A stretch of 64,000 nt of DNA from Sphingomonas hengshuiensis (lineage in GTDB: Bacteria > Pseudomonadota > Alphaproteobacteria > Sphingomonadales > Sphingomonadaceae): the NCBI RefSeq assembly GCF_000935025.1, contig NZ_CP010836.1, positions 3,286,001 to 3,350,000 on the forward strand, read 5' to 3'. The position numbers and the translations under genes are program-made. Of the stretch, positions 29,760 to 38,722 are shown one piece after another. The notes under the pieces are model-generated. The model was given only the letters and a program-made list of their open reading frames with translations, did not search any database and was not told where the DNA came from. Within the stretch, counting starts at the first letter, position 1, and every line of letters starts with the position of its first letter.

Positions 29760-31040
29760 GTGAACCACACCGCCGACCAGCACGAACCGACGCACCACGT
29801 CGCAGCACCGGACCGGCTGGTGTCGCTCGACATCGTGCGCGGTGTCGCGGTGCTCGGCATCCTCCTGCTCAACATCGTGAACTTCGCGATGCCCGAGGCG
29901 GCCTATGTCAATCCGCGCGCCTATGGCGGCTGGCACGGCGCCGACCTCGTCGCCTATCTGATCAATTTCGTGCTGTTCGACGGCAAGATGCGCGGGCTGT
30001 TCTCGTTCCTGTTCGGCGCATCGATGCTGCTGGTGATCGATCGCGCGCACGCGGCGGGGCGCCCGGCGGCGCGCGTGCATTTCGCGCGCATGGCGTGGCT
30101 GCTGCTGTTCGGGCTCGCGCATCTGTGGCTGGTGTGGCGCGGCGACATCCTCGTCCATTATGCGCTGATCGGGATGATCGCCTTCACGCTCAGGGGGATG
30201 CGCGTCGAACGCCTGCTCGCGCTCGGCATAACGTTGGTGCTGGCCAACACGCTGTTGTTCGCGACGATGCCGCTGATGGTGTGGCAGCTTTCGCATCCTG
30301 CCGCCGATGCAGCGGAGGCGGCGCGCAACGCCGACGCGCTGCAATCGCTGGTCAGCGCCCTCGGCGTCCCGCCCCCGGCGGAGATCGCCCGCGAACTGGC
30401 GCTGTACCGCAGCGATTACGCCACGATCCTCGCCGATCGCTTCCGTAACGACCTGGCGACTCCGCTCGGCGCGCTCCTGTTCGGCGGTCCGGAGACGCTG
30501 GCCTATATGTTGTTCGGCATGGCCGGGCTGCGCAGCGGCATGCTGCGGGGGGCATGGGCGCCGGCGCGCTATCGCCGCTGGCTGCTGGTCTGCTGGGGGA
30601 TCGCGCTCCCCGGCTATGTCGCGCTCGCCGCCTATCTGGTCGCCTCCGGGTTCGGCCTGTTCGCCGTCGCGCTCGCGGTGCTGACGCTTGCCGCGCCGCT
30701 GCGCCCGCTGATGATTACAGGCTGGGCGTGCCTGATCCTTCTGCTCGCGCGGCGCGGCGGCCCGCTCGCCGCGCGGCTGGCCGCGACGGGGCGGATGGCG
30801 TTCACCAATTACCTCGCGACCAGCCTGATCTGCACGACGCTCTTCTACGGCTATGGCCTTGGCTGGTTCGGGTCGCTGTCGCGCTGGCAGCTCTATCCCG
30901 TCGTCGCGCTGGTCTGGGCGGCGATGCTGCTCTGGTCGCAGCCCTGGCTCGCGCGTTTCCGATTCGGCCCGTTCGAATGGCTGTGGCGCAGCCTCGCCCG
31001 CGCCAGCCTCCAGCCGATGCGAATCGCGCCACCGCAGTAA
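29760..31040 (+). CDS. DUF418 (YeiB-like) integral membrane protein
   Basis: 426 residues from a GTG start. It begins with RLVSLDIVRGVAVLGILLLNIVNF, the family N-terminus. About ten membrane helices follow, and the C-terminal DUF418 domain contains TGRMAFTNYLATSLICTTLFYG. It belongs to the acyltransferase-3-related membrane families. No substrate is established; a role in envelope modification or transport is only a possibility. Confidence 0.85.
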   Translation: MNHTADQHEPTHHVAAPDRLVSLDIVRGVAVLGILLLNIVNFAMPEAAYVNPRAYGGWHGADLVAYLINFVLFDGKMRGLFSFLFGASMLLVIDRAHAAGRPAARVHFARMAWLLLFGLAHLWLVWRGDILVHYALIGMIAFTLRGMRVERLLALGITLVLANTLLFATMPLMVWQLSHPAADAAEAARNADALQSLVSALGVPPPAEIARELALYRSDYATILADRFRNDLATPLGALLFGGPETLAYMLFGMAGLRSGMLRGAWAPARYRRWLLVCWGIALPGYVALAAYLVASGFGLFAVALAVLTLAAPLRPLMITGWACLILLLARRGGPLAARLAATGRMAFTNYLATSLICTTLFYGYGLGWFGSLSRWQLYPVVALVWAAMLLWSQPWLARFRFGPFEWLWRSLARASLQPMRIAPPQ

Positions 31041-31061
31041 TGCGAATGCGTCGCAATACGC

Positions 31062-31082
31062 TTGCGAATCAATCTCAGTCGC
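31062..31082. promoter_or_regulatory. Candidate iron-responsive (Fur-like) site before bfd
   Basis: TTGCGAATCAATCTCAGTCG has the TGCGAAT-type half site seen in alphaproteobacterial Fur boxes. It sits 32 bases before the bfd start. A second TGCGAAT lies at 31041. Confidence 0.35.
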
Positions 31083-31113
31083 GGTAGGTATTGCGAACGA
31101 GAGAGAGGGTCCG

Positions 31114-31284
31114 ATGGTCGTCTGCGTTTGCAATGCAATTCGGGAGAAGGATGTCCGCCAGGCGGCACGCGGCGGGGCAACCAGCGCCTGCCAGGCCTAT
31201 CGCGCGCTCGGCCTCCAGCCCAAATGCGGCCAGTGCGTTCCTTTCGCCCGCGAAATCATCAACGAGGAACGCGCGGCTGCGTGA
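31114..31284 (+). CDS. bfd: Bacterioferritin-associated ferredoxin
   Basis: 56 residues. The four [2Fe-2S] ligands are C4 and C6 (VCVCNAI) and C38 and C41 (KCGQC), the Bfd arrangement. Bfd docks on bacterioferritin and passes electrons through the haem to release stored iron. It is immediately upstream of bfr, consistent with that partnership. An in-frame extension runs back into DUF418, but the ATG at 31114 matches the family start. Confidence 0.93.
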   Translation: MVVCVCNAIREKDVRQAARGGATSACQAYRALGLQPKCGQCVPFAREIINEERAAA

Positions 31285-31286
31285 CA

Positions 31287-31300
31287 TTATCAATTGAGAA
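31287..31300. promoter_or_regulatory. Palindrome before bfr
   Basis: TTATCAATTGAGAA is a near-perfect palindrome 73 bases before the bfr start, directly after bfd. It resembles iron-regulator (Fur or Irr type) binding sites and suggests a separate bfr promoter. Confidence 0.35.
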
Positions 31301-31372
31301 TCGGCGGATTTCTGCGGTTTTCAGCGTGCTGCTTTGCAGCTAAGATAGGCCCCTGCTATTAGGGGTTATGCC

Positions 31373-31855
31373 ATGAAGGGCGACGCGAAGGTCCTCGAAT
31401 TCCTCAACGAGGTCCTCAAGAACGAACTCACTGCGATCAACCAATATTGGTTGCACTATCGCATGCTCGACAATTGGGGCGTCAGGAAGCTCGCCGAGCT
31501 CGAGCGCCACGAATCGATCGACGAGATGAAGCACGCCGACAAGCTGGCGGAGCGCATCCTGTTCCTCGACGGCCTGCCCAATTTCCAGCTCCTCGGCCGG
31601 CTGCGCATCGGTGAGACCGTGGAGGAAATCCTCCGCGCCGATCTCGCGGTGGAAGTCGAGGCGATCGCCATCCTGCGCGACGCGATCCAGCATTGCGAAG
31701 CGGTGCGCGATTATGTCAGCCGCGACCTGTTCGCCCATATCCTCGAAAGCGAGGAAGAACATGTCGACACGCTCGAACGCCAGTTCGACATGATCGCGCG
31801 GATGGGACTCGAAAACTACATCCAGCTCAACAGCAAGGCCGAAGACGCCAGCTAA
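31373..31855 (+). CDS. bfr: Bacterioferritin
   Basis: 160 residues, a four-helix ferritin. Ferroxidase ligands E18, E51 and H54 are present, as are the later Glu and the E-x-x-H pair (ESEEEHVDTL). M52 is the axial haem ligand in ESIDEMKHADK, so this is a haem-type Bfr able to accept electrons from Bfd. The 24-mer stores iron as ferric mineral. Tight pairing with bfd. Confidence 0.97.
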   Translation: MKGDAKVLEFLNEVLKNELTAINQYWLHYRMLDNWGVRKLAELERHESIDEMKHADKLAERILFLDGLPNFQLLGRLRIGETVEEILRADLAVEVEAIAILRDAIQHCEAVRDYVSRDLFAHILESEEEHVDTLERQFDMIARMGLENYIQLNSKAEDAS

Positions 31856-31857
31856 GT

Positions 31858-32280
31858 TCAGGCGCCCGCTGCGGCACGACGGCCAAAGGCGGGGCGGCGC
31901 GAGACCAGCGGATTGGTCTCGCGCTCGAGCAGTTCCAGCGTCGCCTCGAACAACGGGCGCAGCTGCGCGACCAGCGCCAGCGCCTGTGTCGGCGCCTCGT
32001 GCTGCTCGACACAGTCGCGCGCCAGGAATTCGATCGCTTCGGCAAGGTCGGCCAGCGGCTCTGCGCCGAACTGGAGCGCGTCGCCTTTCAGCGTGTGCGC
32101 CGGGATCACCAGCGCGGCGGCATTCTGCGCGCGCATCGCCGCTTCGATCGCCGACACCGACTTGACTCCGTCCTCGCGGAAATAGCCGAGAATGCGCGCA
32201 AAACTGGCGCCAAGCTCCGCCCGGGCCTGCGACAACGCATTCCCCTCCACCAACGGAACCCTGCCAACCGTCGCGTCCAT
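31858..32280 (-). CDS. Hpt-domain phosphotransfer protein
   Basis: 140 residues. It is a single four-helix Hpt domain with phospho-acceptor H62 in IPAHTLKGDALQFGA. There is no kinase or receiver fused to it, and none is encoded nearby. It would relay phosphate between a hybrid kinase and a response regulator encoded elsewhere. Its stop is 2 bases from the convergent bfr stop. Confidence 0.83.
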   Translation of the reverse strand: MDATVGRVPLVEGNALSQARAELGASFARILGYFREDGVKSVSAIEAAMRAQNAAALVIPAHTLKGDALQFGAEPLADLAEAIEFLARDCVEQHEAPTQALALVAQLRPLFEATLELLERETNPLVSRRPAFGRRAAAGA

Positions 32281-32370
32281 TCCTGACTCCGAGCCTTGAG
32301 GCAGAGTCCTTTTAGGCCGCGGCTAGTAAACAGCGTATTGAGAAGCGCCGAAAAGCGCAGTGCCTAGAGC

Positions 32371-33747
32371 TTAATGCTTGTCGTGGTCGAACGGGTTCTT
32401 CGGCGCGCGCAGCGTCAGCCGCACCGGCACCGCGCCGAAATCGAATTCGCGGCGCAGGCTGTTGACCAGATAGCGCTGATAGCTCACCGGCAGCAGGTCG
32501 ACGCGCGTCCCGAACAGGATGAAGCTCGGCGGGCGCGACTTGTTCTGCGTCACATAGCGCGGCTTGATCCGCTTGCCGCCCGGCGCGGGGGGCGGGTTCG
32601 CCTCGATCGCGCGCTCGAACCAGCGGTTGAGCTGGCCGGTGGTGATCCGCCGCGACCATGCCTCGCGCGTCTCGAACGCGACCTTCATCAGCATGTCGAG
32701 CCCCTTGCCCGTCGCCGCCGATACGGTGAGCAAAGGCACGCCCTTGACCTGCGCCAGCCCCTCGTCGAGCGCGCCCTTGACGCCGTTGAACAGCTTGGAC
32801 GGGTCCTCGGCGACATCCCATTTGTTGAGCGCGATGACGAGCGCGCGGCCCTCCTGGAGCACGCGGTCGGCGATCTTGAGGTCCTGCACCTCCATGCCCC
32901 GCGTCGCGTCGAGCAGCAGCACCACGACTTCGGCAAAGTCGACGGCGTGCAGCGCATCGGCGACCGACAGCTTCTCCAGCTTCTCCTGCACCCGCGCCTT
33001 TTTGCGCATGCCCGCCGTGTCGATCAGCCGCACCGCGCGCGGCTTGCCCTCGGCGTCGGTCCAGTCCCAGTCGATCGCGATCGAATCGCGCGTGATCCCC
33101 GCCTCGGGCCCGGTGATCAGCCGATCCTGCCCCAGCAGCTTGTTGATCAGCGTCGACTTGCCCGCATTGGGACGACCGACCACCGCCAGCTTGAGCGGGG
33201 CATCGGGCGATTCGGGGTCCTCCTCGGGCTCTTCCTCGGCGTCCGGGCGATCGATATGCGGGCGCAGCGCCTCGAACAGGTCGACCAGCCCTTCGCCATG
33301 CTCGGCCGAAAACGGGATGGGATCGCCCAGCCCCAGCGCCATCGCCTCGAGGATACCCGATTCGCCCGCGCGCCCCTCGGCCTTGTTCGCCATCAGCACG
33401 ACCGGGCGATCGGTGCTGCGCAGCCAGCGCGAGATTTCCTCGTCGAGCGGCGTCACGCCCGCGCGCGCGTCGATCAGGAACAACGCGACGTCCGAATCGG
33501 CCACCGCCGCCTCGGTCTGCGCGCGCATCCGCCCGGGCAGCGTCGCGGCATCGTCATCCTCATATCCGGCGGTGTCGATGATCCGGAAATCCATCCCCAG
33601 CAACGTCGCCTCGCCCTCGCGCCGGTCGCGCGTCACGCCGGGCTGGTCGTCGACCAGCGCCAGCCGCTTGCCGACCAGGCGGTTGAACAGCGTCGACTTG
33701 CCGACATTGGGGCGACCGATGATCGCGACGGTGGGATTGGGCATCAA
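32371..33747 (-). CDS. der: Ribosome-assembly GTPase Der (EngA)
   Basis: 458 residues with two G domains in tandem: GRPNVGKST near residue 10 and GRPNAGKST near residue 192, each with DTAG and N/TKxD-type motifs (MANKAEGR and ALNKWDVAE). A C-terminal KH-like domain (about 355-458) completes the family architecture. An acidic insert (DAEEEPEEDPESPD) links the two GTPases. Der is needed for 50S subunit maturation. It lies downstream of bamB, as in many proteobacteria. Confidence 0.97.
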   Translation of the reverse strand: MMPNPTVAIIGRPNVGKSTLFNRLVGKRLALVDDQPGVTRDRREGEATLLGMDFRIIDTAGYEDDDAATLPGRMRAQTEAAVADSDVALFLIDARAGVTPLDEEISRWLRSTDRPVVLMANKAEGRAGESGILEAMALGLGDPIPFSAEHGEGLVDLFEALRPHIDRPDAEEEPEEDPESPDAPLKLAVVGRPNAGKSTLINKLLGQDRLITGPEAGITRDSIAIDWDWTDAEGKPRAVRLIDTAGMRKKARVQEKLEKLSVADALHAVDFAEVVVLLLDATRGMEVQDLKIADRVLQEGRALVIALNKWDVAEDPSKLFNGVKGALDEGLAQVKGVPLLTVSAATGKGLDMLMKVAFETREAWSRRITTGQLNRWFERAIEANPPPAPGGKRIKPRYVTQNKSRPPSFILFGTRVDLLPVSYQRYLVNSLRREFDFGAVPVRLTLRAPKNPFDHDKH

Positions 33748-33756
33748 ACTCTACCT

Positions 33757-33780
33757 CTCCCCTCCCGGCGCGGGAGGGAG
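33757..33780. repeat. Short GC-rich palindrome
   Basis: CTCCCCTCCC and GGGAGGGAG arms meet around GGCGC, 10 bases before the der start. It belongs to the same CTCCC-type family as the 13546 and 29530 elements. Confidence 0.5.
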
Positions 33781-33828
33781 TGACGGGGCGCGCGGCATCG
33801 CACCGGGGAACTCAACCACAGGCCGCCG

Positions 33829-33864
33829 GAAAAAGGAACAGGCGGGGCATCGCGCCCCGCCTGT
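33829..33864 (-). terminator. Rho-independent terminator of bamB
   Basis: A perfect 11-base stem, ACAGGCGGGGC (33838-33848) with GCCCCGCCTGT (33854-33864), has a 5-base loop. On the minus strand it is followed by TTCCTTTTT. It lies 42 bases after the bamB stop. Confidence 0.85.
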
Positions 33865-33905
33865 AGCCGATCCGATCATTCGGGCCCCTTGCCGGGGGCA
33901 GCGCG

Positions 33906-35228
33906 TCAGCGATACGCAGTCAGCATACCCTTGGCGTCGAGCACGTACAGCATGTTGCTCGCGACGACCAGCGGCAGCGTCACCGGCGCCTTGGCCTCCA
34001 TCTTCGACAGCACGCTGCCGTCCTTGGGCGAGACAAAGGCGATTTCGCCGCGGGTATTGGCAAGCACCAGCCTGCCGCCCGCCAGAACCGGCCCGATCCA
34101 CGCAATCGGCCCCTTGGACTTCTTGACGTTCTTGTAATGCTGGAGCTGCGCGATCCAGCGCACCTTGCCGCTGCCGCGCGACAGGCACATCAGCCGGGCG
34201 TCGTCGGTCACGACGAACAGCCATTCGCCCGCGACCCACGGGGTCGAGATGCCGGCGATATTCTGTTCCCACATGCGGTTGCCGCTGGCGATGTCCATCG
34301 CCACCATGCGCCCGCCCTGCCCGACGGCATAGACGCGGCCCTGGTCGATCACCGGCTCGGCATCGATGTCCGACAGCGAAGAGACCGAGGTCGACATGCT
34401 CGACTTGGACAGCACATCGCCCCACAGCGACCGGCCATTCTCGTAGCGATAGGCATTGAGCTCGCCCGACGAGAAGCCCGCGATGACGGTGCCCTGCGCC
34501 GACGCCGGCGCCGCGACGCCGAACACGCCCTGCGATTCGAGGCTACCCGAAACCGTCCACGCGATCTCGCCGGTTTCCTGCGTCAGTGCGAAGAGCTGGT
34601 TGTCCTGCGTCACCACATACACATTGCCGCTGGCGATCGTCGGCGATCCGCGCAACGGCCCGCCCGGGCGCTTGTGCCACAGCACCGCACCATCGGCGGC
34701 GTTCAGCGCGACGACGTCGCCCAGCCCGTTGGTGGCATAGACGCGGTCGCCCTCGACGCTGGCGCCGCCGCCGAAGCGCGCGCCCTTATTGCCCTTCTCG
34801 GTCGCGGTCTCGGCGGTCCACAGCGTCGCGCCGGTATCGGCGGCCATCGCATGGACGACGCCGCCGGTGTCGACGACGAACAGCCGGTTGTCCGAAATCA
34901 CCGGCGCCGCCGCCATCCGCTCGCGCTTCGAGGGCTTGGCCACGTCCTTGGACCACACGCGCGTCAGCGTCTCGCCGAGCGCCAGATGCCCCATCGACTT
35001 GGACGCATTGCCGCCGGGCTGGCGCCAGCCGTCATTGGGCTCCGCGGCGGGCAGCAGCACCTCGATGCCCGCCACCGACTTGTCGGCCAGGATGTCGGTT
35101 TCCGACATCAGGATCGGCACGCGATCGCCCAGGACCGGGGTCTTCTTGCCCCCGCCCTTGAACACGCCGCAGCCGCTCACCAGCGCGAGCGCCGCGATCG
35201 CGGCCGTCACCCTCAACTTGTTGTTCAT
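33906..35228 (-). CDS. bamB: Outer-membrane assembly lipoprotein BamB
   Basis: 440 residues. The lipobox LVSGCGVF gives lipidated Cys20. The rest is an eight-bladed PQQ-type beta-propeller, with repeated blades such as GTVIAGFSSGELNAYR, RVYAVGQGGRMVAMD and MLYVLDAKGMLTAYR. BamB helps the BAM complex insert beta-barrel proteins such as the TonB receptor here. It overlaps the upstream TPR protein gene (ATGA). Confidence 0.93.
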   Translation of the reverse strand: MNNKLRVTAAIAALALVSGCGVFKGGGKKTPVLGDRVPILMSETDILADKSVAGIEVLLPAAEPNDGWRQPGGNASKSMGHLALGETLTRVWSKDVAKPSKRERMAAAPVISDNRLFVVDTGGVVHAMAADTGATLWTAETATEKGNKGARFGGGASVEGDRVYATNGLGDVVALNAADGAVLWHKRPGGPLRGSPTIASGNVYVVTQDNQLFALTQETGEIAWTVSGSLESQGVFGVAAPASAQGTVIAGFSSGELNAYRYENGRSLWGDVLSKSSMSTSVSSLSDIDAEPVIDQGRVYAVGQGGRMVAMDIASGNRMWEQNIAGISTPWVAGEWLFVVTDDARLMCLSRGSGKVRWIAQLQHYKNVKKSKGPIAWIGPVLAGGRLVLANTRGEIAFVSPKDGSVLSKMEAKAPVTLPLVVASNMLYVLDAKGMLTAYR

Positions 35229-35935
35229 TGAGCCTTGGTTTCCTTCGACTGATCGATGGCGTCGACACCCAGTACGCCCGCCAGCTGAACCGCCCGTTGA
35301 CGGATCGATTCGGGGATTTTCTCGCCGCCCTGGGCGATCTGGCCGTACAGCTTGCCCGCCTCGGCGGTCTTGCCGGCCTTCAGATAGGCCGCGGCGACCA
35401 TTTCGCCTGCGGTGCCCAGCCAGGGCGAATTGGGATCGGTAAAGGGCTTGAGCCGCTCGATCACCTGCTCGGGCTTGAGCGTGTCGAACTCGGCGGCGGT
35501 CTGGCGGACCAGCGCCATGTCGCGATACGGCTTTTCGAAGCCCGTATCGTTCGCGACCTGGGCAAAGCGTGCCGCCGCGCCCTTGGCGTCCTTCTTCTCC
35601 AGCGCCACATTGCCCAGCGCGATCCGCGCCATCGCGGCATAGCCGTTGTTGCCGCTGGTCGCGATCTTCTCCAGCTCGGGCGCCGCCTTGTCGGGCTGGC
35701 CCTGCTCGATCATCCGCATCGCCGCGTCATAGGCCTCGCCGCGCTTGCCCGCCGCGCTGGTCGCCAGATGCTGCGAATAGAGATATCCTGCCAGCGCCAG
35801 CAGCGCGACCACCACCGCGATCGCGATCCAGCGGCCATAGCGCTGGAAAATGCGCACCGCCTGGTCGCGGCGATACTCTTCGTCGACTTCGCGCAGAAAG
35901 GCTTCGTCAGTCGTGCCGGAGGGGGGAAGCGCCAA
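35225..35935 (-). CDS. YfgM-like membrane-anchored TPR protein
   Basis: 236 residues. The cytoplasmic N-terminus (FLREVDEEYRRDQAVRIFQRYG) is followed by one membrane helix (about 35-53, IAIAVVVALLALAGYL) and a periplasmic tetratricopeptide-like domain. This is the DUF2133/YfgM pattern, in which the protein associates with the SecYEG translocon and periplasmic chaperones. Position directly before bamB matches the yfgM-bamB-der order of many proteobacteria. Confidence 0.87.
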   Translation of the reverse strand: MALPPSGTTDEAFLREVDEEYRRDQAVRIFQRYGRWIAIAVVVALLALAGYLYSQHLATSAAGKRGEAYDAAMRMIEQGQPDKAAPELEKIATSGNNGYAAMARIALGNVALEKKDAKGAAARFAQVANDTGFEKPYRDMALVRQTAAEFDTLKPEQVIERLKPFTDPNSPWLGTAGEMVAAAYLKAGKTAEAGKLYGQIAQGGEKIPESIRQRAVQLAGVLGVDAIDQSKETKAQ

Positions 35936-36001
35936 GATCTACTCCATGGGTGTCATGCGGGGCCGCGGGGCCGGGAGAGGGAATGATTGCTCGGTAGACC
36001 T

Positions 36002-36859
36002 TCAATCGCGTGCCGCATAGACCTGTTCGGGGCCGGGAAAGGCCCGCGAGCGGACTTCGGCGGCATAGGTCGCAACCGCGGCGGAAATGCGGCCAGCCAG
36101 ATCGTCATAGCGCTTCACGAACCGCGCATTGCGCTCGAACATCCCCAGCATGTCGTCGATCACCAATACCTGCCCGTCGCACTGCGCCGATGCGCCGATC
36201 CCGATCACCGGCACCGATACCGCCGCGGTGATTTCATCGGCCAGCGTCTCGACCACGCCCTCGGCGACGATCCCGAACGCGCCCGCCTCCGCAATCGCGC
36301 GGGCGTCGTCGATGATCTGCGCATGTTCGGCGTTGCTCCGCCCGCGCGCGGCATAGCCGCCCAGCGCGTTGACCGCCTGCGGCGTCAGCCCGACATGCCC
36401 CATCACCGGGATGCCGCGCCGGGTGAGGAATTCCACCACCGGCGCCATCGTCGCCCCGCCCTCCAGCTTGACCCCCGCCGCGCCGGTCTCGGCCAGCACG
36501 CGCGAAGCCGACGCGAACGCCGCCTCGGGGCTCGCCTCATAGCTGCCGAACGGCAGGTCGACGATCACCACCGCATGATAGGACCCGCGCACCACCGCCG
36601 CGCCATGCGCGATCATCATGTCCAGCGTGACGGGCAGCGTCGAGGGCAGCCCGTAGATCACCTGCCCCAGGCTGTCGCCGACCAGCAGCATGTCGCAATG
36701 CGCGTCGAGCAGCTGCGCCATCCGCGTGGTGTAGGCGGTCAGCATCACGATCGGCTCTTGCCCCTTGCGGTGGCGGATCGAGGGGATGGTCAGCCGCTTC
36801 ATCGGCGCGGGCGTGGGCGTCGCGCGGCTGGTCGCGGTGTCGATGGTCAGATGAGACAT
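36002..36859 (-). CDS. panB: 3-methyl-2-oxobutanoate hydroxymethyltransferase
   Basis: 285 residues from ATG at 36859 ([10 protein letters not shown]). A TIM barrel with family motifs [33 protein letters not shown] and [10 protein letters not shown], plus the Glu of AEGVVE. It adds a hydroxymethyl group from methylene-tetrahydrofolate to 2-oxoisovalerate, giving ketopantoate for coenzyme A synthesis. Confidence 0.96.
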   Translation of the reverse strand: MSHLTIDTATSRATPTPAPMKRLTIPSIRHRKGQEPIVMLTAYTTRMAQLLDAHCDMLLVGDSLGQVIYGLPSTLPVTLDMMIAHGAAVVRGSYHAVVIVDLPFGSYEASPEAAFASASRVLAETGAAGVKLEGGATMAPVVEFLTRRGIPVMGHVGLTPQAVNALGGYAARGRSNAEHAQIIDDARAIAEAGAFGIVAEGVVETLADEITAAVSVPVIGIGASAQCDGQVLVIDDMLGMFERNARFVKRYDDLAGRISAAVATYAAEVRSRAFPGPEQVYAARD

Positions 36860-36931
36860 GCGGCGGGCTTTAGCCTTGGCGGAGGCGTGGCGCCAGCGCA
36901 CCCGCTCAATATGCCGTGCAAACTTGACTCC

Positions 36932-36972
36932 ATGTTAGATATTTTTTACATCGAGTCGCATCACACTAACAT
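36932..36972. promoter_or_regulatory. Inverted repeat before the membrane-protein/HTH operon
   Basis: ATGTTAG (36932-36938) and CTAACAT (36966-36972) are exact inverted copies around an AT-rich core (TATTTTTTACAT). They lie just before the 36988 start. They could bind the small HTH regulator encoded at the operon end. Confidence 0.4.
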
Positions 36973-36987
36973 TCGCGGGGATGCGGC

Positions 36988-37404
36988 ATGTCGTTCAAGG
37001 AAAAGATCGCCTGGATTTCGCTCGTCACCACCGTCCTGGTGTGGGGCGGCTTTTACGGGTTCATGCTCGCCACCTATGGCCGCTATCCCGGCGCGGTCTA
37101 TTTCACCGGCTTCTTCGCGGCGGTGACGGCGCAGGCGGTCCTCGCGGCAGGCGCGGCGATCGTCACCGCCCTGCTGGCCCCGCGCGACGCGACCGCCGCC
37201 GCCGACGAGCGCGACAAGGCGATCGCGCGCCGCGCCTATACCATCGCCTACCCGATATTGCTGGTGCTGCTGCTCGGCGTCGTCGCCAGCATCCATCTCG
37301 GCGCCAACCCGGTCCAGATGGCCTATGCCATCATCGCCGCGATCGTGGTCGCCGAGATCGTCCATTACGGCGCGCAGATCGCCGGTTACCGCCGGGGGTA
37401 TTGA
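36988..37404 (+). CDS. Small four-helix membrane protein, paralogue A
   Basis: 138 residues with four predicted membrane helices. A central cytoplasmic loop carries ADERDKAIARRAYT, and the C-terminus ends YRRGY. The next gene encodes a protein of the same layout with DERDRAIARRGRS and GYRRGW, so they look like a duplicated pair that may form a heterodimer. I cannot assign a function. It is the first gene of a three-gene unit ending in an HTH protein. Confidence 0.78.
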   Translation: MSFKEKIAWISLVTTVLVWGGFYGFMLATYGRYPGAVYFTGFFAAVTAQAVLAAGAAIVTALLAPRDATAAADERDKAIARRAYTIAYPILLVLLLGVVASIHLGANPVQMAYAIIAAIVVAEIVHYGAQIAGYRRGY

Positions 37405-37405
37405 G

Positions 37406-37828
37406 ATGGCGTATCGCGAAAAGCTCGCCGGCCTGAATCTGGCCGCGATGGCACTGGTCTATGCCGTCTATTTCACGCTCGTCGCGGTTCGCCCGCCGGT
37501 GGCGCGGCTGATCGACATGCTGTGGCTGTTCGGAATCATCGCGACGGCGCATGCGTTTCTGGTCGGGCTGGGCACCCTGCTGATCCGCTTTTCGGCGGGT
37601 CGGGAAGGCGCGGCCCCCCCGGACGAGCGCGACCGTGCGATTGCGCGCCGCGGTCGCAGCGTCGCCTATCCCATGCTGCTCGCGGGGATCATCCTCGTGG
37701 GGATCGTAATGCCGTTCAGCGAACCGCCCGCCGCGATCGTCAATGCCACGCTGCTCGCCATCGTTATCGCCGAACTGACGCATTACGGCACGGTCCTCAC
37801 CGGCTATCGTCGGGGCTGGCATGGCTGA
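37406..37828 (+). CDS. Small four-helix membrane protein, paralogue B
   Basis: 140 residues; the ATG at 37406 follows the preceding stop by one base. It has four helices and the shared DERDRAIARR loop and YRRG C-terminus. Its 3' end overlaps the HTH gene by 8 bases, so the three genes are translationally linked. Function unknown. Confidence 0.78.
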   Translation: MAYREKLAGLNLAAMALVYAVYFTLVAVRPPVARLIDMLWLFGIIATAHAFLVGLGTLLIRFSAGREGAAPPDERDRAIARRGRSVAYPMLLAGIILVGIVMPFSEPPAAIVNATLLAIVIAELTHYGTVLTGYRRGWHG

Positions 37829-38033
37829 GCCCCGCATCACCAACCAGATCCGCACGCTGCGCTTCCTGGCAGGCGAGATGACCCAGGCCGACCTCGGCAC
37901 CCGCATCGGCGTCACCCGCCAGACGATCGCCGCGATCGAAGCAGGCAAATACTCCCCCACGCTCGAAGCCGCGTTCCGGATAGCGCAGGTCTTCGGCAAG
38001 CCGCTGGAAGAGGTGTTCCAGTGGGTTGGGTAG
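37821..38033 (+). CDS. YozG-like XRE-family HTH regulator
   Basis: 70 residues, essentially one helix-turn-helix: MTQADLGTRIGVTRQTIAAI, then EAGKYSPTLEAAFRIA, then LEEVFQW. This compact form is a frequent companion of small membrane proteins, whose expression it represses. The inverted repeat at 36932-36972 is the obvious candidate target. Confidence 0.88.
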   Translation: MAEPRITNQIRTLRFLAGEMTQADLGTRIGVTRQTIAAIEAGKYSPTLEAAFRIAQVFGKPLEEVFQWVG

Positions 38034-38377
38034 CCGGGCGTGTTAGCGGGGGTGTCGCCTATGGCATCGGGCAAACACAAACACCGTCATCCCCGCGAAG
38101 GCGGGGATCCATTCAGCCATTCCGCTCGACCTAAAAACCGATACCGAGCACCGAATGGATCCTGACTTTCGTCAGGATGACATGGTTTTTGCCAGATGCG
38201 ACCTCCCCCGTCATTTTAGGGCTACCAATGTAGGATTTCAGCTGCTCTGATCCCCGCCGGACGGCCACCGCCGCCCGCGCTCTTTGCACTGTAGATTGCC
38301 GCCGCGAACCGCGTTCTGGACTTTCCCGAATCGAGCCCGCACAATGTCGGCGCGCGCATATCTTGCTCGGAGGTCCG
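38034..38377. other. Intergenic stretch without recognisable gene
   Basis: 344 bases. The first half holds the palindromic element at 38083-38185. The remainder (38186-38377) has short frames only, none with a credible start or family resemblance. A ribosome binding site at 38369 belongs to the next gene. Confidence 0.6.
38083..38185. repeat. Interspersed palindromic element (GTCATCCCCGCGAAGGCGGGGATCC type, in part)
   Basis: CCGTCATCCCCGCGAAGGCG with its partner GGATCCATTC (38084-38114) forms a hairpin. A second hairpin around GGATCCTGACTTTCGTCAGG (38156-38178) ends in GATGAC. The outer GTCATCC and GGATGAC ends, and the GGATCCATTC/GAATGGATCC pair, are inverted. This is a widespread proteobacterial repeat type. 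Confidence 0.75.
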
Positions 38378-38722
38378 GTGACGACGCCTTTCCCGCACGG
38401 CACCGTCCATGAGGCCGGCGACGACCTGCAAGCGGCGCTGCGGGCGGACCTCGGCATTCTCGCCCTGTGGACCGCGCTGACGCCGCTCGGCCGCAACGAA
38501 TTCATCTGCTGGGTCGAAGATGCCAGGCAACCCGCCACCCGCGCCCGGCGCATCGCCCGCACGTGCGAGGAACTGCTCGAAGGCAAGCGCCGCCCCTGTT
38601 GCTGGCCGGGCTGCATCCACCGCACCGACAAGGCGCCAAGTGCGTGGCAACAGGCGGTGCTGATCGAGGGGAAGGGCCGCAAAGGCGCCCAACCCCGCGC
38701 CACCGACCCCTCCAAACCCTAA
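38378..38722 (+). CDS. YdeI/OmpD-associated (OmdA) family protein
   Basis: 114 residues from GTG at 38378, preceded by GGAGG. The conserved core is ALRADLGILALWTALTPLGR, then EFICWVEDARQPATRARRI and GKRRPCCWPGC, typical of the family. Members are linked to stress or bacteriocin tolerance in enterics, but the mechanism is unknown. A 28-base direct repeat begins at its stop codon. Confidence 0.78.
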   Translation: MTTPFPHGTVHEAGDDLQAALRADLGILALWTALTPLGRNEFICWVEDARQPATRARRIARTCEELLEGKRRPCCWPGCIHRTDKAPSAWQQAVLIEGKGRKGAQPRATDPSKP

